Shown here: positions 26,397 to 35,569 of the stretch, piece after piece
Layout of the letters: every line of letters starts with the position of its first letter
Position numbering within the stretch: position 1 is the stretch's first letter
The notes under the pieces: model-generated
What the model was told of the DNA's origin: nothing
What the model saw: only the letters and a program-made list of their open reading frames with translations
The model's database searches: none
Source of the DNA: Gammaproteobacteria bacterium
GTDB lineage: Bacteria > Pseudomonadota > Gammaproteobacteria > Pseudomonadales > Pseudohongiellaceae
Assembly: GCA_030832825.1 (NCBI GenBank)
Contig: JAURIJ010000001.1
Location: 1-64,000, forward strand
DNA: 64,000 bases
Direction: 5' to 3'
Position numbers and translations under genes: made by a program

Positions 26397-28535
26397 GTGA
26401 ACAAGCAGAGAGTACTCAGCAAGCCCACTACCTCCACATGGCACGGCGTTGCGCCGCGTCTGCTCGCCCTGTCCTGCGCCGTCGGCCTCGCCGCGCTCGG
26501 CAGCCAGGGTGCCCTGGCCCAGTCCGGCGGCACCGCCGCCGACATCGAGGAGATCATGGTGATTTCCTCCACACGCCGTGCTGAATCTCTTGCCACCGCG
26601 AATGCCAGCGTCGCCGTCATGTCGGCGGAAGAGCTGCGCCTGATTTCGCATCAACACATTCAGGAAGCCGCCAACCGTCTGGCCGGCGTCAACATCAACC
26701 GCAACAACGGTCAGGAAAGCCTGACCTCCATCCGCTCACCCGTGCTGACGGGTGCCGGGGCGTGTGGCGCCTTCCTGCTGGCGGAACAGGGCATCCCCCT
26801 GCGCGCAGCAGGCTTCTGCAACGTGAATGAACTGTTCGATGCCAACAGCGAGAATGCCGAGCGCATCGAAGTCATTCGTGGACCAGCCACTGCTTATTAC
26901 GGCTCGAACGCCGTGCACGGCATGATCAATGTGGTGCTGCCCGATCCGCGTGATGGCGGCGATGTCACCCTGGAAGCCGGCCCGCGCGGCACCAAGCGCG
27001 CGAACTTCACGCTGGGCAACGACTACGGTAACTTCAAGCACATGATCCTGGCCAACGGTACGCGCGAAGAAGGCTTCCGCGATGACAGCGGCTACGACCA
27101 GCAGAAGCTGTCCTGGCGCTACCAGTACACCACGGCCGGAGGCTATGCCCTGGACGGCGGCTTCACCGTCACCAACCTGAATCAGGAAACAGCCGGCTAC
27201 GTGGAAGGCAAGGACAACTACAAGAACAAGGCCTTGTGGGACACCAACCCCAATCCGGAAGCCTACCGCGACAGCAAGAGCCTGCGTGCCTGGACCCGCG
27301 TCAGCAAGGAGTTCGACAATGGCTGGGAAATCGTGGCCACGCCTTACTACCGCAAGGCCGACCTGAACTTCATTCAGCACTTCCTGCCCGGTCTTCCCAC
27401 CGAGGACAACCAGCATAGCAGCCTGGGCATGCAGTTCGGCAGCTACAAGGACCTGAGCGAGGACACCATGATCTCCTTCGGCATGGACGTCGAGGCCACC
27501 GAAGGCAGTCTGCTGCAGGAGCAGCGCTTCCCCACCGTGGGTGCCCCCGCGCTGGTCGCCCAGACCCCGGTCGGCAAGCACTATGACTACGACGTGGATG
27601 CCACCCAGCTGGCGCCCTTCGTGCACATGGAACATTACTGGGACAACGGCTTCGACATTTCCCTCGGCCTGCGCTATGAGCGCATGGAGTACGACTACGA
27701 CAACCGCATGCTGAACGGTCGCACCAAGGACAATGGCGTGGCCTGCGGTTTCGGTGGCTGCCGCTACAACCGGCCCGCCGATCGCAGCGACACCTTCGCG
27801 AACTGGGCCCCCAAGCTCGGCATCCGCTACCAGATCAATGACACCCACAATGCCCAGCTGCGCGTGAACAAGGGCTACCGGGCCCCTCAGGCCACCGAGC
27901 TGTACCGTCTGCAGAACACTCAGAACGTGGCCGATCTGGATTCCGTCGAGATCGACAGCTACGAGCTGGGTGTGGAAGGCGCAGCGAATGCCTGGGAATA
28001 CCAGGTCACTGCCTACTACATGGACAAGGACAACGAGATCATCACCGACAGCGCCCGCATCAACCTGAACAACAGCCACACGAAGCACCGTGGTCTGGAG
28101 CTCAGCGGCGCCTACGATCTGACCGAGACCCTGCGTCTGGCTGGTGCCTACAACTTCGCCCGTCACACTTACGAGAACGATGAGTTCTCCGGCGGCGTGA
28201 ACATCAATGGCAACGACGTCGACACAGCACCGCGCCGCTTCGGCAGCGTGCAGCTGCAGTGGGAGGCCACGCCGAGCGTGTTCGCCGAACTGGAGTGGGT
28301 GAACGCCGGGGCCTATTACAGCAACCCTGAGAACCTGAACCGTTACGAAGGCCACGATCTGCTGAACCTGCGCGCGCGCTGGCAGGCCACGTCCGATCTG
28401 ACCTTCGCGGCCAACATCCTCAACCTGACGGACGAGATGTATGCCGAGCGTGCGGACTTCGCGTTCGGGCGTGACCGCTACTTCACCGGCGAACCGCTGC
28501 GCGCCTTCGTGTCCGTGAACTGGCGCTTCAACTGA
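26397..28535 (+). CDS. TonB-dependent outer-membrane receptor
   Basis: 712 aa from a GTG start behind AAGGGAG; the open frame extends upstream but without a usable site. A signal peptide (about 1-41, ending GALAQ) precedes a TonB-box-like EEIMVISSTRR. The plug domain has ERIEVIRGPATAYYGSNAVH and the 22-strand barrel ends in the aromatic VNWRFN. It would import a scarce ligand such as an iron chelate. Plug cysteines (GACGAFL, GFCNV) are typical of some receptor groups. No cognate ABC transporter is adjacent, so ligand is unknown. Confidence 0.92.
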   Translation: MNKQRVLSKPTTSTWHGVAPRLLALSCAVGLAALGSQGALAQSGGTAADIEEIMVISSTRRAESLATANASVAVMSAEELRLISHQHIQEAANRLAGVNINRNNGQESLTSIRSPVLTGAGACGAFLLAEQGIPLRAAGFCNVNELFDANSENAERIEVIRGPATAYYGSNAVHGMINVVLPDPRDGGDVTLEAGPRGTKRANFTLGNDYGNFKHMILANGTREEGFRDDSGYDQQKLSWRYQYTTAGGYALDGGFTVTNLNQETAGYVEGKDNYKNKALWDTNPNPEAYRDSKSLRAWTRVSKEFDNGWEIVATPYYRKADLNFIQHFLPGLPTEDNQHSSLGMQFGSYKDLSEDTMISFGMDVEATEGSLLQEQRFPTVGAPALVAQTPVGKHYDYDVDATQLAPFVHMEHYWDNGFDISLGLRYERMEYDYDNRMLNGRTKDNGVACGFGGCRYNRPADRSDTFANWAPKLGIRYQINDTHNAQLRVNKGYRAPQATELYRLQNTQNVADLDSVEIDSYELGVEGAANAWEYQVTAYYMDKDNEIITDSARINLNNSHTKHRGLELSGAYDLTETLRLAGAYNFARHTYENDEFSGGVNINGNDVDTAPRRFGSVQLQWEATPSVFAELEWVNAGAYYSNPENLNRYEGHDLLNLRARWQATSDLTFAANILNLTDEMYAERADFAFGRDRYFTGEPLRAFVSVNWRFN

Positions 28536-28574
28536 GCCAGCGCGCTCGGCACTGCTTGAGCGCTGCAAACCGAT

Positions 28575-28607
28575 GCCCGTCCCGACACTGTCGGGGCGGG
28601 CATTTCT
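28575..28607 (+). terminator. Rho-independent terminator after the TonB receptor gene
   Basis: GCCCGTCCCGAC and GTCGGGGCGGGC form a 12-bp stem (one G-T pair) around a 3-nt loop, followed by ATTTCT. It lies 40 nt after the receptor stop and should end that transcript. Confidence 0.8.
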
Positions 28608-28805
28608 GCTTATAATCCCGGCAGAATCTCACTCCGGGGCATGCCATGAGCCTGCACGCAAATCCTGACTCTCCTCTGCATAGACTGCTGCACTATTTCC
28701 CCGGTGTATGTAACGGCTGTGAATGCGCTCACCACCATTCGACGCCAACTGGCCCAGGAAATTGCGGGCGCCTGAGCAATAGACTTATTGCGCGAGCTGC
28801 AGCAA

Positions 28806-29075
28806 TCACTGCCCGGCGCCGTAACGGCAGGGAATATCCAAGCGTCGCACACTGTTCTGAATCAGGCGGCCCACATGACGCAGAGCCATGTTGCCTGCCT
28901 CGTGACCCCAGCAGTCGTTGAAGTGTTTGAAGTGATTCAGATCGAACATCAACAGGGCCACAGGCTTTCCAGAACGTCGTGAACGCTCTATCTCAATATC
29001 AAGTGCTAGGGCGAAATGCCTGCAATTGAAAAGTCCGGTGAGTTCGTCTTGCATGTTGCTCATGGGTATCTCCAC
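28806..29075 (-). pseudogene. Truncated GGDEF (diguanylate cyclase) domain remnant
   Basis: The frame encodes the N-terminal half of a GGDEF domain: DELTGLFNCRHF, then LLMFDLNHFKHFNDCWGHEA. It stops at CRYGAGQ, exactly where RYGG(D/E)EF should be, so the active half-site and everything after it are missing. The metal-binding FDIDxFK aspartate is also replaced by Asn. There is no sensor domain before it; the start would be GTG 29075 or ATG 29063. Downstream sequence to 28610 has no continuing GGDEF homology that could be followed. Most likely a decayed fragment beside the IS remnant. Confidence 0.75.
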
Positions 29076-29137
29076 TACGTCCGTGAATAATACCTGAGCA
29101 GGAAATCACTGGGTCATTGCATGAGTTCAATGTGCTG

Positions 29138-29821
29138 TTCTTAGGCGCCATCAAGAAGCAGGCATATGCGAAGAGACTGATGTAACGCGATCATTTCAGC
29201 GTGGACGTCACGCTGCTAGAATCCTGCGCGTCGATGAAGTCCTTGCGCAGCAAGGACGGCAGTGATGTTGAGGATTCGGGCGATGACCTTCGTGGCAAAC
29301 GCCGCAGCAACAGCACGCGCGAGTCGAGCACCGACAGCGACGCGAAGCTATTCCGCAAGGGTGAGGGAGCGTAGACAAAACTGTGTCAGATGGGACATAT
29401 CGTGACGGAAATTTGCAAGGGCATGATCGTCGACACGCAGGTCACGCAAGCGGGCACACAGCAGGAGTGGGATGCAGGGATCAACATGCTGGCGGGCTTG
29501 AGCACACGAGCAAGCATTACGGCAGGCGCAGACAAGGGCTATGACACAGAGGAATTTGTGTATCAATGCAGATGGCTGCACATCAACCCGCACGTCCCTG
29601 CGAGGGTCAAGGGCAGTCAATTGGACAAGCGAAACACAGACACGCTGGGCTACAAGATGAGCCAGGTGCGGCGCAAGCGCATAAAGGAATGCTTTGGTTG
29701 GATGAAGGATTTCGGAAAGATGCGCAAACTCAGGCATCGCGGACAGGCGCTGGTGTCGTGGATCTTCCGATTCACGGCGGCAGCATACAACATCACGCGG
29801 ATGAAGCGCCTGCTTGCATGA
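29138..29821 (+). pseudogene. IS5-family transposase remnant with two in-frame stops
   Basis: One continuous frame shows the C-terminal two thirds of an IS5-type DDE transposase, interrupted by TAA at 29183 and TAG at 29372. Recognisable blocks are HFSVDVTLLESCASMKSLR, STDSDAKLFRKGEG, TAGADKGYDTEEFVYQCR (second catalytic Asp) and RRKRIKECFGWMKDFGKMRK (catalytic Glu), then FTAAAYNITRM. The N-terminus before 29138 is missing. The open segment 29390-29821 alone could give a 143-aa fragment, which would be inactive. Element ends and target duplication could not be found. Confidence 0.85.
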
Positions 29822-29981
29822 AATTGAAGGAATGCAGAGCACCAAATCGTGACATTTTCTGCGTACATGACAGATGCGGAACAATGAACGTCGCAATCAT
29901 TTTTGGAATGATAGGATGCTCAAGAGTCGGGGTCGAAAAGTTGGGTGAAATTTCACGAGAACGCCAGCTTTCGGGAATTTT

Positions 29982-30153
29982 TCAACGGGCTGCCAATGGC
30001 GACCACGCCTTCCAAAGCAACTTCGGAGCGCTCCAGTTGTGCGCGACCAGCACCAGCGGACGCGGGTCGCTGCACGTCTCATACCAGGCGAAATACCCCT
30101 CCAGCGCGACATCACCGTCCTGATAATCGATATAGTCCGTCTTTGTGGCAAAG
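29982..30153 (-). pseudogene. 5' stub of a dienelactone hydrolase family gene
   Basis: The minus strand reads ATKTDYIDYQDGDVALEGYF, then PRPLVLVAHNW. This is the N-terminal strand and oxyanion region of dienelactone hydrolase-type proteins. The frame ends about 55 residues in, before the nucleophile, and no start codon precedes the block. It lies about 20 nt after the peroxiredoxin stop on the same strand, so it was probably the next gene of that operon, later cut by the rearrangement that left the IS remnant. Confidence 0.6.
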
Positions 30154-30171
30154 CCCCCGGGATTGATTGTC

Positions 30172-30651
30172 TTACAGTCTGGCAAGAATGGCGTCAGCCG
30201 CACTCTCGACGATGCCGCCCGCCGGCTCCACCGCCAGATGAGTGACCACGCCATTGTCCACGATCATGGCGTAGCGCTTGCTGCGCGTGCCCATGCCGTA
30301 GCCGCTGGCATCGAGTTCCAGCCCGACAGCCTGGGTGAAGCTGCCGTTGCCGTCGCCCACCATCAGGAGCTCCTCGGCATTCTGCGACTTGCCCCAGGCA
30401 TCCATGACGAAGGCATCGTTCACGGACAGGCAGACGATGGTGTCCACGCCCTTGGCCTTGATCTGGTCCGCCAGCACGACATAGCCGGGCAGGTGCGTGA
30501 CGGTGCAGCCGGGAGTGAAGGCACCTGGCACCGCGAACAGCACGACTTTCTTGCCGGCGAATATGGCGTCCGTGCTGATATCGGTGGGGCCTTTCTCGCC
30601 CATGATCTTGAGGGTGGTTGCGGGAATCTTGTCGCCGACTGCGATGCTCAT
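30172..30651 (-). CDS. Peroxiredoxin, Prx5/hybrid type
   Basis: 159 aa. The peroxidatic cysteine is Cys49 in VPGAFTPGCTVTHLPGY, the Prx5-group signature, followed by VDTIVCLSVNDAFVMDAWGK. It reduces hydrogen peroxide and organic peroxides, usually with glutathione or thioredoxin as donor; no glutaredoxin domain is fused. ATG 30651 follows GGAGA by 6 nt. It precedes the dienelactone hydrolase stub. Confidence 0.93.
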   Translation of the reverse strand: MSIAVGDKIPATTLKIMGEKGPTDISTDAIFAGKKVVLFAVPGAFTPGCTVTHLPGYVVLADQIKAKGVDTIVCLSVNDAFVMDAWGKSQNAEELLMVGDGNGSFTQAVGLELDASGYGMGTRSKRYAMIVDNGVVTHLAVEPAGGIVESAADAILARL

Positions 30652-30784
30652 CGTAAGGTCTCCATTGGGAAATGACGGAAATGTCCGGGCGGGCCTGCTT
30701 CTGTCTCGACGCCGGCAGCTTGCAGGTGCTCTGTGCGGCCCGCTGCGGCGATGGTAGCAAACTTTGCCCTCGCCCGGGCAAGGC

Positions 30785-31654
30785 TCAATCCGAGACGGCA
30801 GCGGCGGTGGTGAGCAGCACTGACTCGATCCAGGCAAGGTGTGCGGACACCCGCTCGTAGATGCCGACCGCGCCATAGAGTCCCTGGGCGGGCGGCAGGC
30901 CGGCGGCTTGCGGCGTGGCGGCACGGCTGGCCACCTCACCCACCGCAATGCCCGCGAGCTGCCAGCCTTGTGGCGTCTGCAGCAGCGCCGGCCCACCGCT
31001 GTCGCCCAGCCCCGGAATGCCTTCGAGTTCCACTGCGGCATTGCCAGGCATGCGCGGATCATCGAAATTCAGGCGCAGGCGCTGCGCCGCCACGCTGACG
31101 ATGTTGCGGGCCAGACGGAAGCGGCCGTCGTCATGCTCGATGCCCGTGGTGCCAAGGCCGAAATAGCCCCAGCCAAGCAGGGTGACCTCGCGGTCCTGTT
31201 CGTCACTGTCGCGATACAGGGGCACCGGGCGCGGCAGCGCCATCGGCTCGGCCAGGCGCAGAAGTGCCATGTCTACCTCGCGGGCGGCAAACTGCGGATG
31301 GTCACGAAACTGGTAATCGGGGTGCATCTCCACATGATCGATGCCCTGCAGCTTGCCGGCAATCTGCACCACGTACTCACCCTGTGAAGCGATATGGCGC
31401 TGCAGGCCGGTCTCCTCGACGCAATGTGCGGCGGTCAAGGCCCAGCGCGGGTCGATCAGCGTGGCCACGCAGACCTTGCGCTGGGAGCGCTGTTCCAGCC
31501 AGAACACTGCGGGGAACTGTGCCTCGCTGGCCGCGTGTCGGGAGTATCCAGTATCATGCCGGATGACGATCGCCTGAGCGCCTGGCAGCAGCATGGCCGC
31601 CGCCAGGCAGAGCAGTGACAACATCAGGACAGGCAGCACGCGATCGCGTTGCAC
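30785..31654 (-). CDS. Secreted trypsin-like (S1) serine protease
   Basis: 289 aa from a GTG start. Signal peptide to about residue 28, then a chymotrypsin-fold domain with LTAAHC (His77), DMALLRL (Asp128) and GLGDSGGP (Ser219). There is no clear zymogen IVGG N-terminus; RHDTGYSRH takes its place. Only one likely disulfide (Cys62-Cys78) is visible. It should act in the periplasm or outside the cell. It lies 133 nt upstream of the peroxiredoxin start on the same strand. Confidence 0.88.
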   Translation of the reverse strand: MQRDRVLPVLMLSLLCLAAAMLLPGAQAIVIRHDTGYSRHAASEAQFPAVFWLEQRSQRKVCVATLIDPRWALTAAHCVEETGLQRHIASQGEYVVQIAGKLQGIDHVEMHPDYQFRDHPQFAAREVDMALLRLAEPMALPRPVPLYRDSDEQDREVTLLGWGYFGLGTTGIEHDDGRFRLARNIVSVAAQRLRLNFDDPRMPGNAAVELEGIPGLGDSGGPALLQTPQGWQLAGIAVGEVASRAATPQAAGLPPAQGLYGAVGIYERVSAHLAWIESVLLTTAAAVSD

Positions 31655-31687
31655 GTTCAGGCATCCATCGAGGAAAGGTGAGATTTC

Positions 31688-31861
31688 ATGAGTGATTCAC
31701 AGGACAATGCGCCGCAGGAGCGCCAGTACGAACAGACGGGCTTGTACCCGCCCGGCGAGAAACCCTTTCGTGTACTGGCCCTGATGGGCTGGCTGGCTGG
31801 CGTGGTGGTGTTCATCGCGATATCCGCCGTGGTGCTCGACCGACTGCTGATTCCAAGCTGA
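31688..31861 (+). CDS. Small single-pass membrane protein (57 aa)
   Basis: 57 aa behind a strong GGAAAGGTGAG site 5-6 nt before the ATG. The N-terminal half is polar (MSDSQDNAPQERQYEQTGLY), followed by a transmembrane helix (VLALMGWLAGVVVFIAISAV) and the tail DRLLIPS. No family recognised. It lies divergent from the S1 protease gene and ends one base from the stop of another tiny membrane protein on the other strand. Confidence 0.65.
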   Translation: MSDSQDNAPQERQYEQTGLYPPGEKPFRVLALMGWLAGVVVFIAISAVVLDRLLIPS

Positions 31862-31862
31862 G

Positions 31863-32045
31863 TCAGCGCCGCAGCCGCCGGGCCACCCGCAGGTTCGGTC
31901 GCTCGCGCTTGCTGCTGGCCATCTTGAAGATGGTATAGACGCGCCAGAGCATCACCAGCGTGGCAACCACCACGAATGCCAGGATACTGGCAATCAGCCA
32001 TTGCTCCTTGGCCCAGTTTCCCGTCGAAAGCCATTGTTCCAGCAT
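31863..32045 (-). CDS. Small single-pass membrane protein (60 aa)
   Basis: 60 aa with a strong site (GGAGGGCAAGGC) before the ATG. A transmembrane helix (WLIASILAFVVVATLVMLWR) is followed by a very basic tail (SSKRERPNLRVARRLRR), so the C-terminus should lie inside. No family recognised. It lies 69 nt after the LON-domain gene on the same strand. Confidence 0.65.
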   Translation of the reverse strand: MLEQWLSTGNWAKEQWLIASILAFVVVATLVMLWRVYTIFKMASSKRERPNLRVARRLRR

Positions 32046-32114
32046 GCCTTGCCCTCCAAAGCTGTGCGTTCAGCGTGCCGCGCATTATGAGCCTGACTCC
32101 CGGCCATGGCCAGC

Positions 32115-32780
32115 TCAGGGGTTCTCGTCCATCAGCCGGTGCAGCGCCGCCTCGATGTCCTGCAGTCGTTGCAGTGGGTCCTGCAGTTCCAGCAGCGCCT
32201 GCTTCTGTTCCGAGCGCAGCGGGATCAGCTCGCCCAGCCGCCAGCCCAGTTCCCGGGCGTCCTCGTAGTTGATCTGCATGTCGAGCCGGGTGATCACGGG
32301 ATGGCTCACCAGCTGTTCCAGCAGGCTGACGAGCACTTCGTGGTCGGCGCTTACCGGCACCGGCGGCTCGCCGACGTGGTCGGTGGCACAGCGTGCCACG
32401 TGTCCCACCAGCAGCTGATCCTTCTCGACACGACAGTCCAGCACCTCGAACTTGCAACGCGCCTCCACGGTCAGCCCCAGCAGGCCATTGGGCAGCTGAT
32501 CCCAGTCGACGATCTGCACGAAAGTGCCCACACGGTGCACCTGCTGCTGCGTGCCGGCGCGCGCCACTTCCTCGCCCTCGCGCAGCAGACAGATGCCGAA
32601 GCCGGTGCCCGCACGCATCGCACGGCGAATCATGTCCAGATAGCGCTGCTCGAAGATCTGCAGCGGCAGCCGCCCCTTGGGAAACAGCACCGACTTGAGG
32701 GGAAACAGCGGCAGCACCCCGCTCTGCGTGGTCTCGCTGAAGGGGGGCAGATCGAACACGCCGTCCGAAGGTTCAGTCAT
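32115..32780 (-). CDS. LON substrate-binding domain protein (no protease domain)
   Basis: 221 aa corresponding to the N-terminal domain of Lon alone: VLPLFPLKSVLFPKGRLPLQ, then IFEQRYLDMIRRAM and the later DWDQLPNGLLGLTVEARCKF. There is no AAA+ or Ser-Lys protease part, as in the YcaL/ORF family annotated 'LON peptidase substrate-binding domain-containing protein'. Probably cytoplasmic and protein-binding; exact role unknown. It follows mpl by 21 nt on the same strand. Confidence 0.88.
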   Translation of the reverse strand: MTEPSDGVFDLPPFSETTQSGVLPLFPLKSVLFPKGRLPLQIFEQRYLDMIRRAMRAGTGFGICLLREGEEVARAGTQQQVHRVGTFVQIVDWDQLPNGLLGLTVEARCKFEVLDCRVEKDQLLVGHVARCATDHVGEPPVPVSADHEVLVSLLEQLVSHPVITRLDMQINYEDARELGWRLGELIPLRSEQKQALLELQDPLQRLQDIEAALHRLMDENP

Positions 32781-32801
32781 GACAGAGACTCCGCAGGGAT
32801 T

Positions 32802-34229
32802 TCACTCAGCGCCGCGCGCGGCCAGGGCCTGCAGCAGGCGTTGATGGATGTCACCGAAGCCGCCATTGCTCATGATCACGATGTCGTCCCCGGAACGCGC
32901 TTCCGCGACCAGCATCTGCAGCAACGCGTCGACGCTGGTGGCAACCCGGGCCGGCATGGGACTGGACGCCACCACCGAGGCGAGATCGAGCTGCACGGTG
33001 CCGGCATCGAACCACAGCGTGAGATCGGCATGGCGGCAGGCCTGCCCCAGCACCGACTGATGGGTGCCCATCTTCATGGTATTGGAACGCGGTTCAATGA
33101 CGGCGATCAGGCGCCCCGTGCGTCCGGCACTGCGGAATTTCTCGCGCAGTCCGCCCAGAGTGGTGTCGATGGCCGTGGGGTGGTGAGCGAAGTCGTCGAA
33201 CACCCGCACACCGCCGATCTCCCCGAGCAGTTCCTGACGCCGCTTCACCCCTTCGAAGCTCGCCAGCGCCGCGCAGGCCACGCCGATGTCCACGCCGGCA
33301 TGGTGCGCTGCAGCCACGGCCGCCAGCGCATTGCGCACATTGTGCAGACCGCTCAGCGACCAGTGCACGCTGAACAGCGGCCCCGCCACACCAGCGGTGA
33401 GCTTGCCCAGCTCGAAGGCACTGCCATCGGCGGCGAGCGGTCGCACATGCCAGGCAATGGACTCGTCCGCATGGGTAGGCACGCTTGCTGTACTGTCGAG
33501 CAATTCCAGCGCCTGGCGCTGACTCCAGCAGCCCTGGGCCAGCACGGCGGCCAGATTGGCATCGTCGCGCGGCCACAGAATGAGCCCGCTGCCGGGGATG
33601 ATGCGCACAAGATGGTGGAACTGGCGCTGTATGGCCGCGAGGTCGGGAAAGATGTCGCCGTGATCGAATTCCAGATTGTTGAGGATCGCGGTGCGCGGCG
33701 AGTAATGCACGAACTTGGAACGCTTGTCGAAGAATGCACTGTCGTATTCATCGGCCTCGACGACGAAGAAGGGCGAGTCGCCCAGATCGGCGGAGGCCGG
33801 AAAATTGCGCGCCACACCACCGATGAGATAACCGGGCTTGAGACCGGCCTCGCGCAGGATCCAGGCCAGCAGGGCGCTGGTGGTAGTCTTGCCGTGCGTG
33901 CCCGCCACCGCCATGACCCAGCGACCGCGCAGCACAAAGCGCGCCAGCCACTCGGGCCCGGAACAGTAGTCGAGTCCCTGCTCCAGCGTGTACTCCACCG
34001 CGGGATTGCCGCGCGACATGGCATTGCCGATGACCACAAGATCCGGGTGAGGCTGCAGATGGCTGGCACTGAAACCCTGTTGCAGCGTGATGCCCTGGGC
34101 CTCCAGTTGCGTGCTCATGGGCGGGTAGACATTGGCATCGGAACCGCTCACGGTATGCCCGAGCTGCTTCGCCAGCACTGCCAGGCTGCCCATGAAGGTG
34201 CCGCAGATGCCGAGAATGTGGATATGCAT
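32802..34229 (-). CDS. mpl: UDP-N-acetylmuramate:L-alanyl-gamma-D-glutamyl-meso-diaminopimelate ligase
   Basis: 475 aa Mur ligase that recycles the murein tripeptide onto UDP-MurNAc. The N-terminal Rossmann part is MHIHILGICGTFMGSLAVLA, typical of Mpl rather than MurC. The ATP loop is AGTHGKTTTS (109-118), and VFDDFAHHPTAIDTTLGGLR in the C-terminal domain is conserved. It divergently faces the TIGR02444 gene with 117 nt between starts. Confidence 0.95.
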   Translation of the reverse strand: MHIHILGICGTFMGSLAVLAKQLGHTVSGSDANVYPPMSTQLEAQGITLQQGFSASHLQPHPDLVVIGNAMSRGNPAVEYTLEQGLDYCSGPEWLARFVLRGRWVMAVAGTHGKTTTSALLAWILREAGLKPGYLIGGVARNFPASADLGDSPFFVVEADEYDSAFFDKRSKFVHYSPRTAILNNLEFDHGDIFPDLAAIQRQFHHLVRIIPGSGLILWPRDDANLAAVLAQGCWSQRQALELLDSTASVPTHADESIAWHVRPLAADGSAFELGKLTAGVAGPLFSVHWSLSGLHNVRNALAAVAAAHHAGVDIGVACAALASFEGVKRRQELLGEIGGVRVFDDFAHHPTAIDTTLGGLREKFRSAGRTGRLIAVIEPRSNTMKMGTHQSVLGQACRHADLTLWFDAGTVQLDLASVVASSPMPARVATSVDALLQMLVAEARSGDDIVIMSNGGFGDIHQRLLQALAARGAE

Positions 34230-34346
34230 GCTGAGATTTCTCTGTTGTCGTCGGGATCTTCAAACCGGCCCGGATTGTCGCAGAATAGTGCGTCCAGTAA
34301 CATCCGCGACTGTCGCCCCTGTCCGCCGCGCCAGCGCAAGGCTGCC

Positions 34347-34883
34347 ATGTCACCCGAAACCCTGTGGAACTTTTCCGTTCGCGTCTACCGTCTGCCTCAG
34401 GTCGGCGAGACCTGCCTGCGCCTGCAGAACGAACACGGACTCGATGTCAATCTGCTGCTGTTCGCCCACTGGTACGGCCGGCATCACGGGGCTATTCCCG
34501 CGCAGCTGCTCGACGCCCTGCTCGCGTTCACGCAGCCCTGGGCCCGCGAGGTGGTGCGTCCGCTGCGCCATGCCCGCAGCTGGATGAAGCAGGCACTCGC
34601 CAGCGAGCACTTCAACCTGCTGCCACAGCAGCCGTGCACGCAACTGCGCGAACGCATCAAGGCAGCGGAATTGCAGAGCGAACAATTGCAGCAGCAGATC
34701 ATGGAGGCGCTGTGCGAGCACTGGCTCGGGCAACAGGAAGCGCACGCAGTTCAATCATTCGCGACGCAGGAGCCCCTCATCGCCGCCAATCTGCGCGCGG
34801 TCGCCGAGGCGTCAGCTGTCCCATTCACCCCCGCGCTGCAGGCGCTGCTCGACACCCTGCAGCAGGCTGCGCGCTCAGACTGA
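34347..34883 (+). CDS. TIGR02444 family protein (DUF2390)
   Basis: 178 aa. The start LWNFSVRVYRLPQVGETCLR and LDVNLLLFAHWYGRHHG match the TIGR02444/PF09523 family of small helical proteins in gammaproteobacteria, often next to lipid or cell-wall genes. Function unknown. AAGG lies 6 nt before the ATG. Its 3' end overlaps ubiX on the other strand by 9 nt. Confidence 0.85.
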   Translation: MSPETLWNFSVRVYRLPQVGETCLRLQNEHGLDVNLLLFAHWYGRHHGAIPAQLLDALLAFTQPWAREVVRPLRHARSWMKQALASEHFNLLPQQPCTQLRERIKAAELQSEQLQQQIMEALCEHWLGQQEAHAVQSFATQEPLIAANLRAVAEASAVPFTPALQALLDTLQQAARSD

Positions 34884-35447
34884 CTTGCGCACGCCTTCCC
34901 AGCGCTTGACGATGCCGGTGTCAATGTCGAACAGATCGAGCACGCGCCCCACGCTGTGATTGATGATGTCGTCGATGGTCTGCGGATTGTTGTACAGCGC
35001 CGGCATCGGCGGCGCGATGATGGCCCCGAGCTGACAGGCCTTGAGCAACAGCTCGCAATGCCCGACATGCAGCGGGGATTCGCGCGGCATGAGCACGAGC
35101 CGGCGCCGCTCCTTGAGCACCACGTCGGCGGCACGCACCAGCAGATTGTCGGCGTAGGAGTGCACGATGCCCGAGAGCGTCTTCATGGAGCACGGTGCCA
35201 CGATCATGCCATCGGTACGGAAGGAGCCGCTGGCAATCGAGGCCGCCATGTCGTTGATGGGATGCACCACATCGGCGAGAGCCAGCACATCGGCCAGCGC
35301 CCAGGGTGTCTCGATGGCGATGTTCATCTTCGCGCCCTGCGAGATCACCAGATGGGTTTCCACATCCGGTACGCACTTCAGGATTTCGAGCATCCGGATG
35401 CCATAGATCAGGCCACTGGCGCCCGACAGTCCAATCGTCAATCGCAT
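34875..35447 (-). CDS. ubiX: Flavin prenyltransferase UbiX
   Basis: 190 aa. Family marks are IGLSGASGLIYGIRMLEIL at the N-terminus, DGMIVAPCSMKTLSGIVHSY, and LVLMPRESPLHVGHCELLL. UbiX makes prenylated FMN, the cofactor that UbiD-type decarboxylases need in ubiquinone synthesis. The ATG at 35447 gives the normal N-terminus; the open frame 22 codons longer is unlikely. Divergent from the PFK gene by 122 nt. Confidence 0.95.
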   Translation of the reverse strand: MRLTIGLSGASGLIYGIRMLEILKCVPDVETHLVISQGAKMNIAIETPWALADVLALADVVHPINDMAASIASGSFRTDGMIVAPCSMKTLSGIVHSYADNLLVRAADVVLKERRRLVLMPRESPLHVGHCELLLKACQLGAIIAPPMPALYNNPQTIDDIINHSVGRVLDLFDIDTGIVKRWEGVRKSV

Positions 35448-35569
35448 GTTGTGTTCTCGCGTGTGTGGCCGGGCGCACCCGGCATGCAGGAGGGTCTCGC
35501 GTTGCCTTGCCATTGGTGGCCGGGTAACATCGCGGCTTCCTTCAACGGTATGCCGAGCAGGTTTTCACC

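Noticed and set aside
29390..29821. Intact small transposase.
   Set aside because: The same frame continues upstream through two stops with clear transposase homology, so it is a broken gene.
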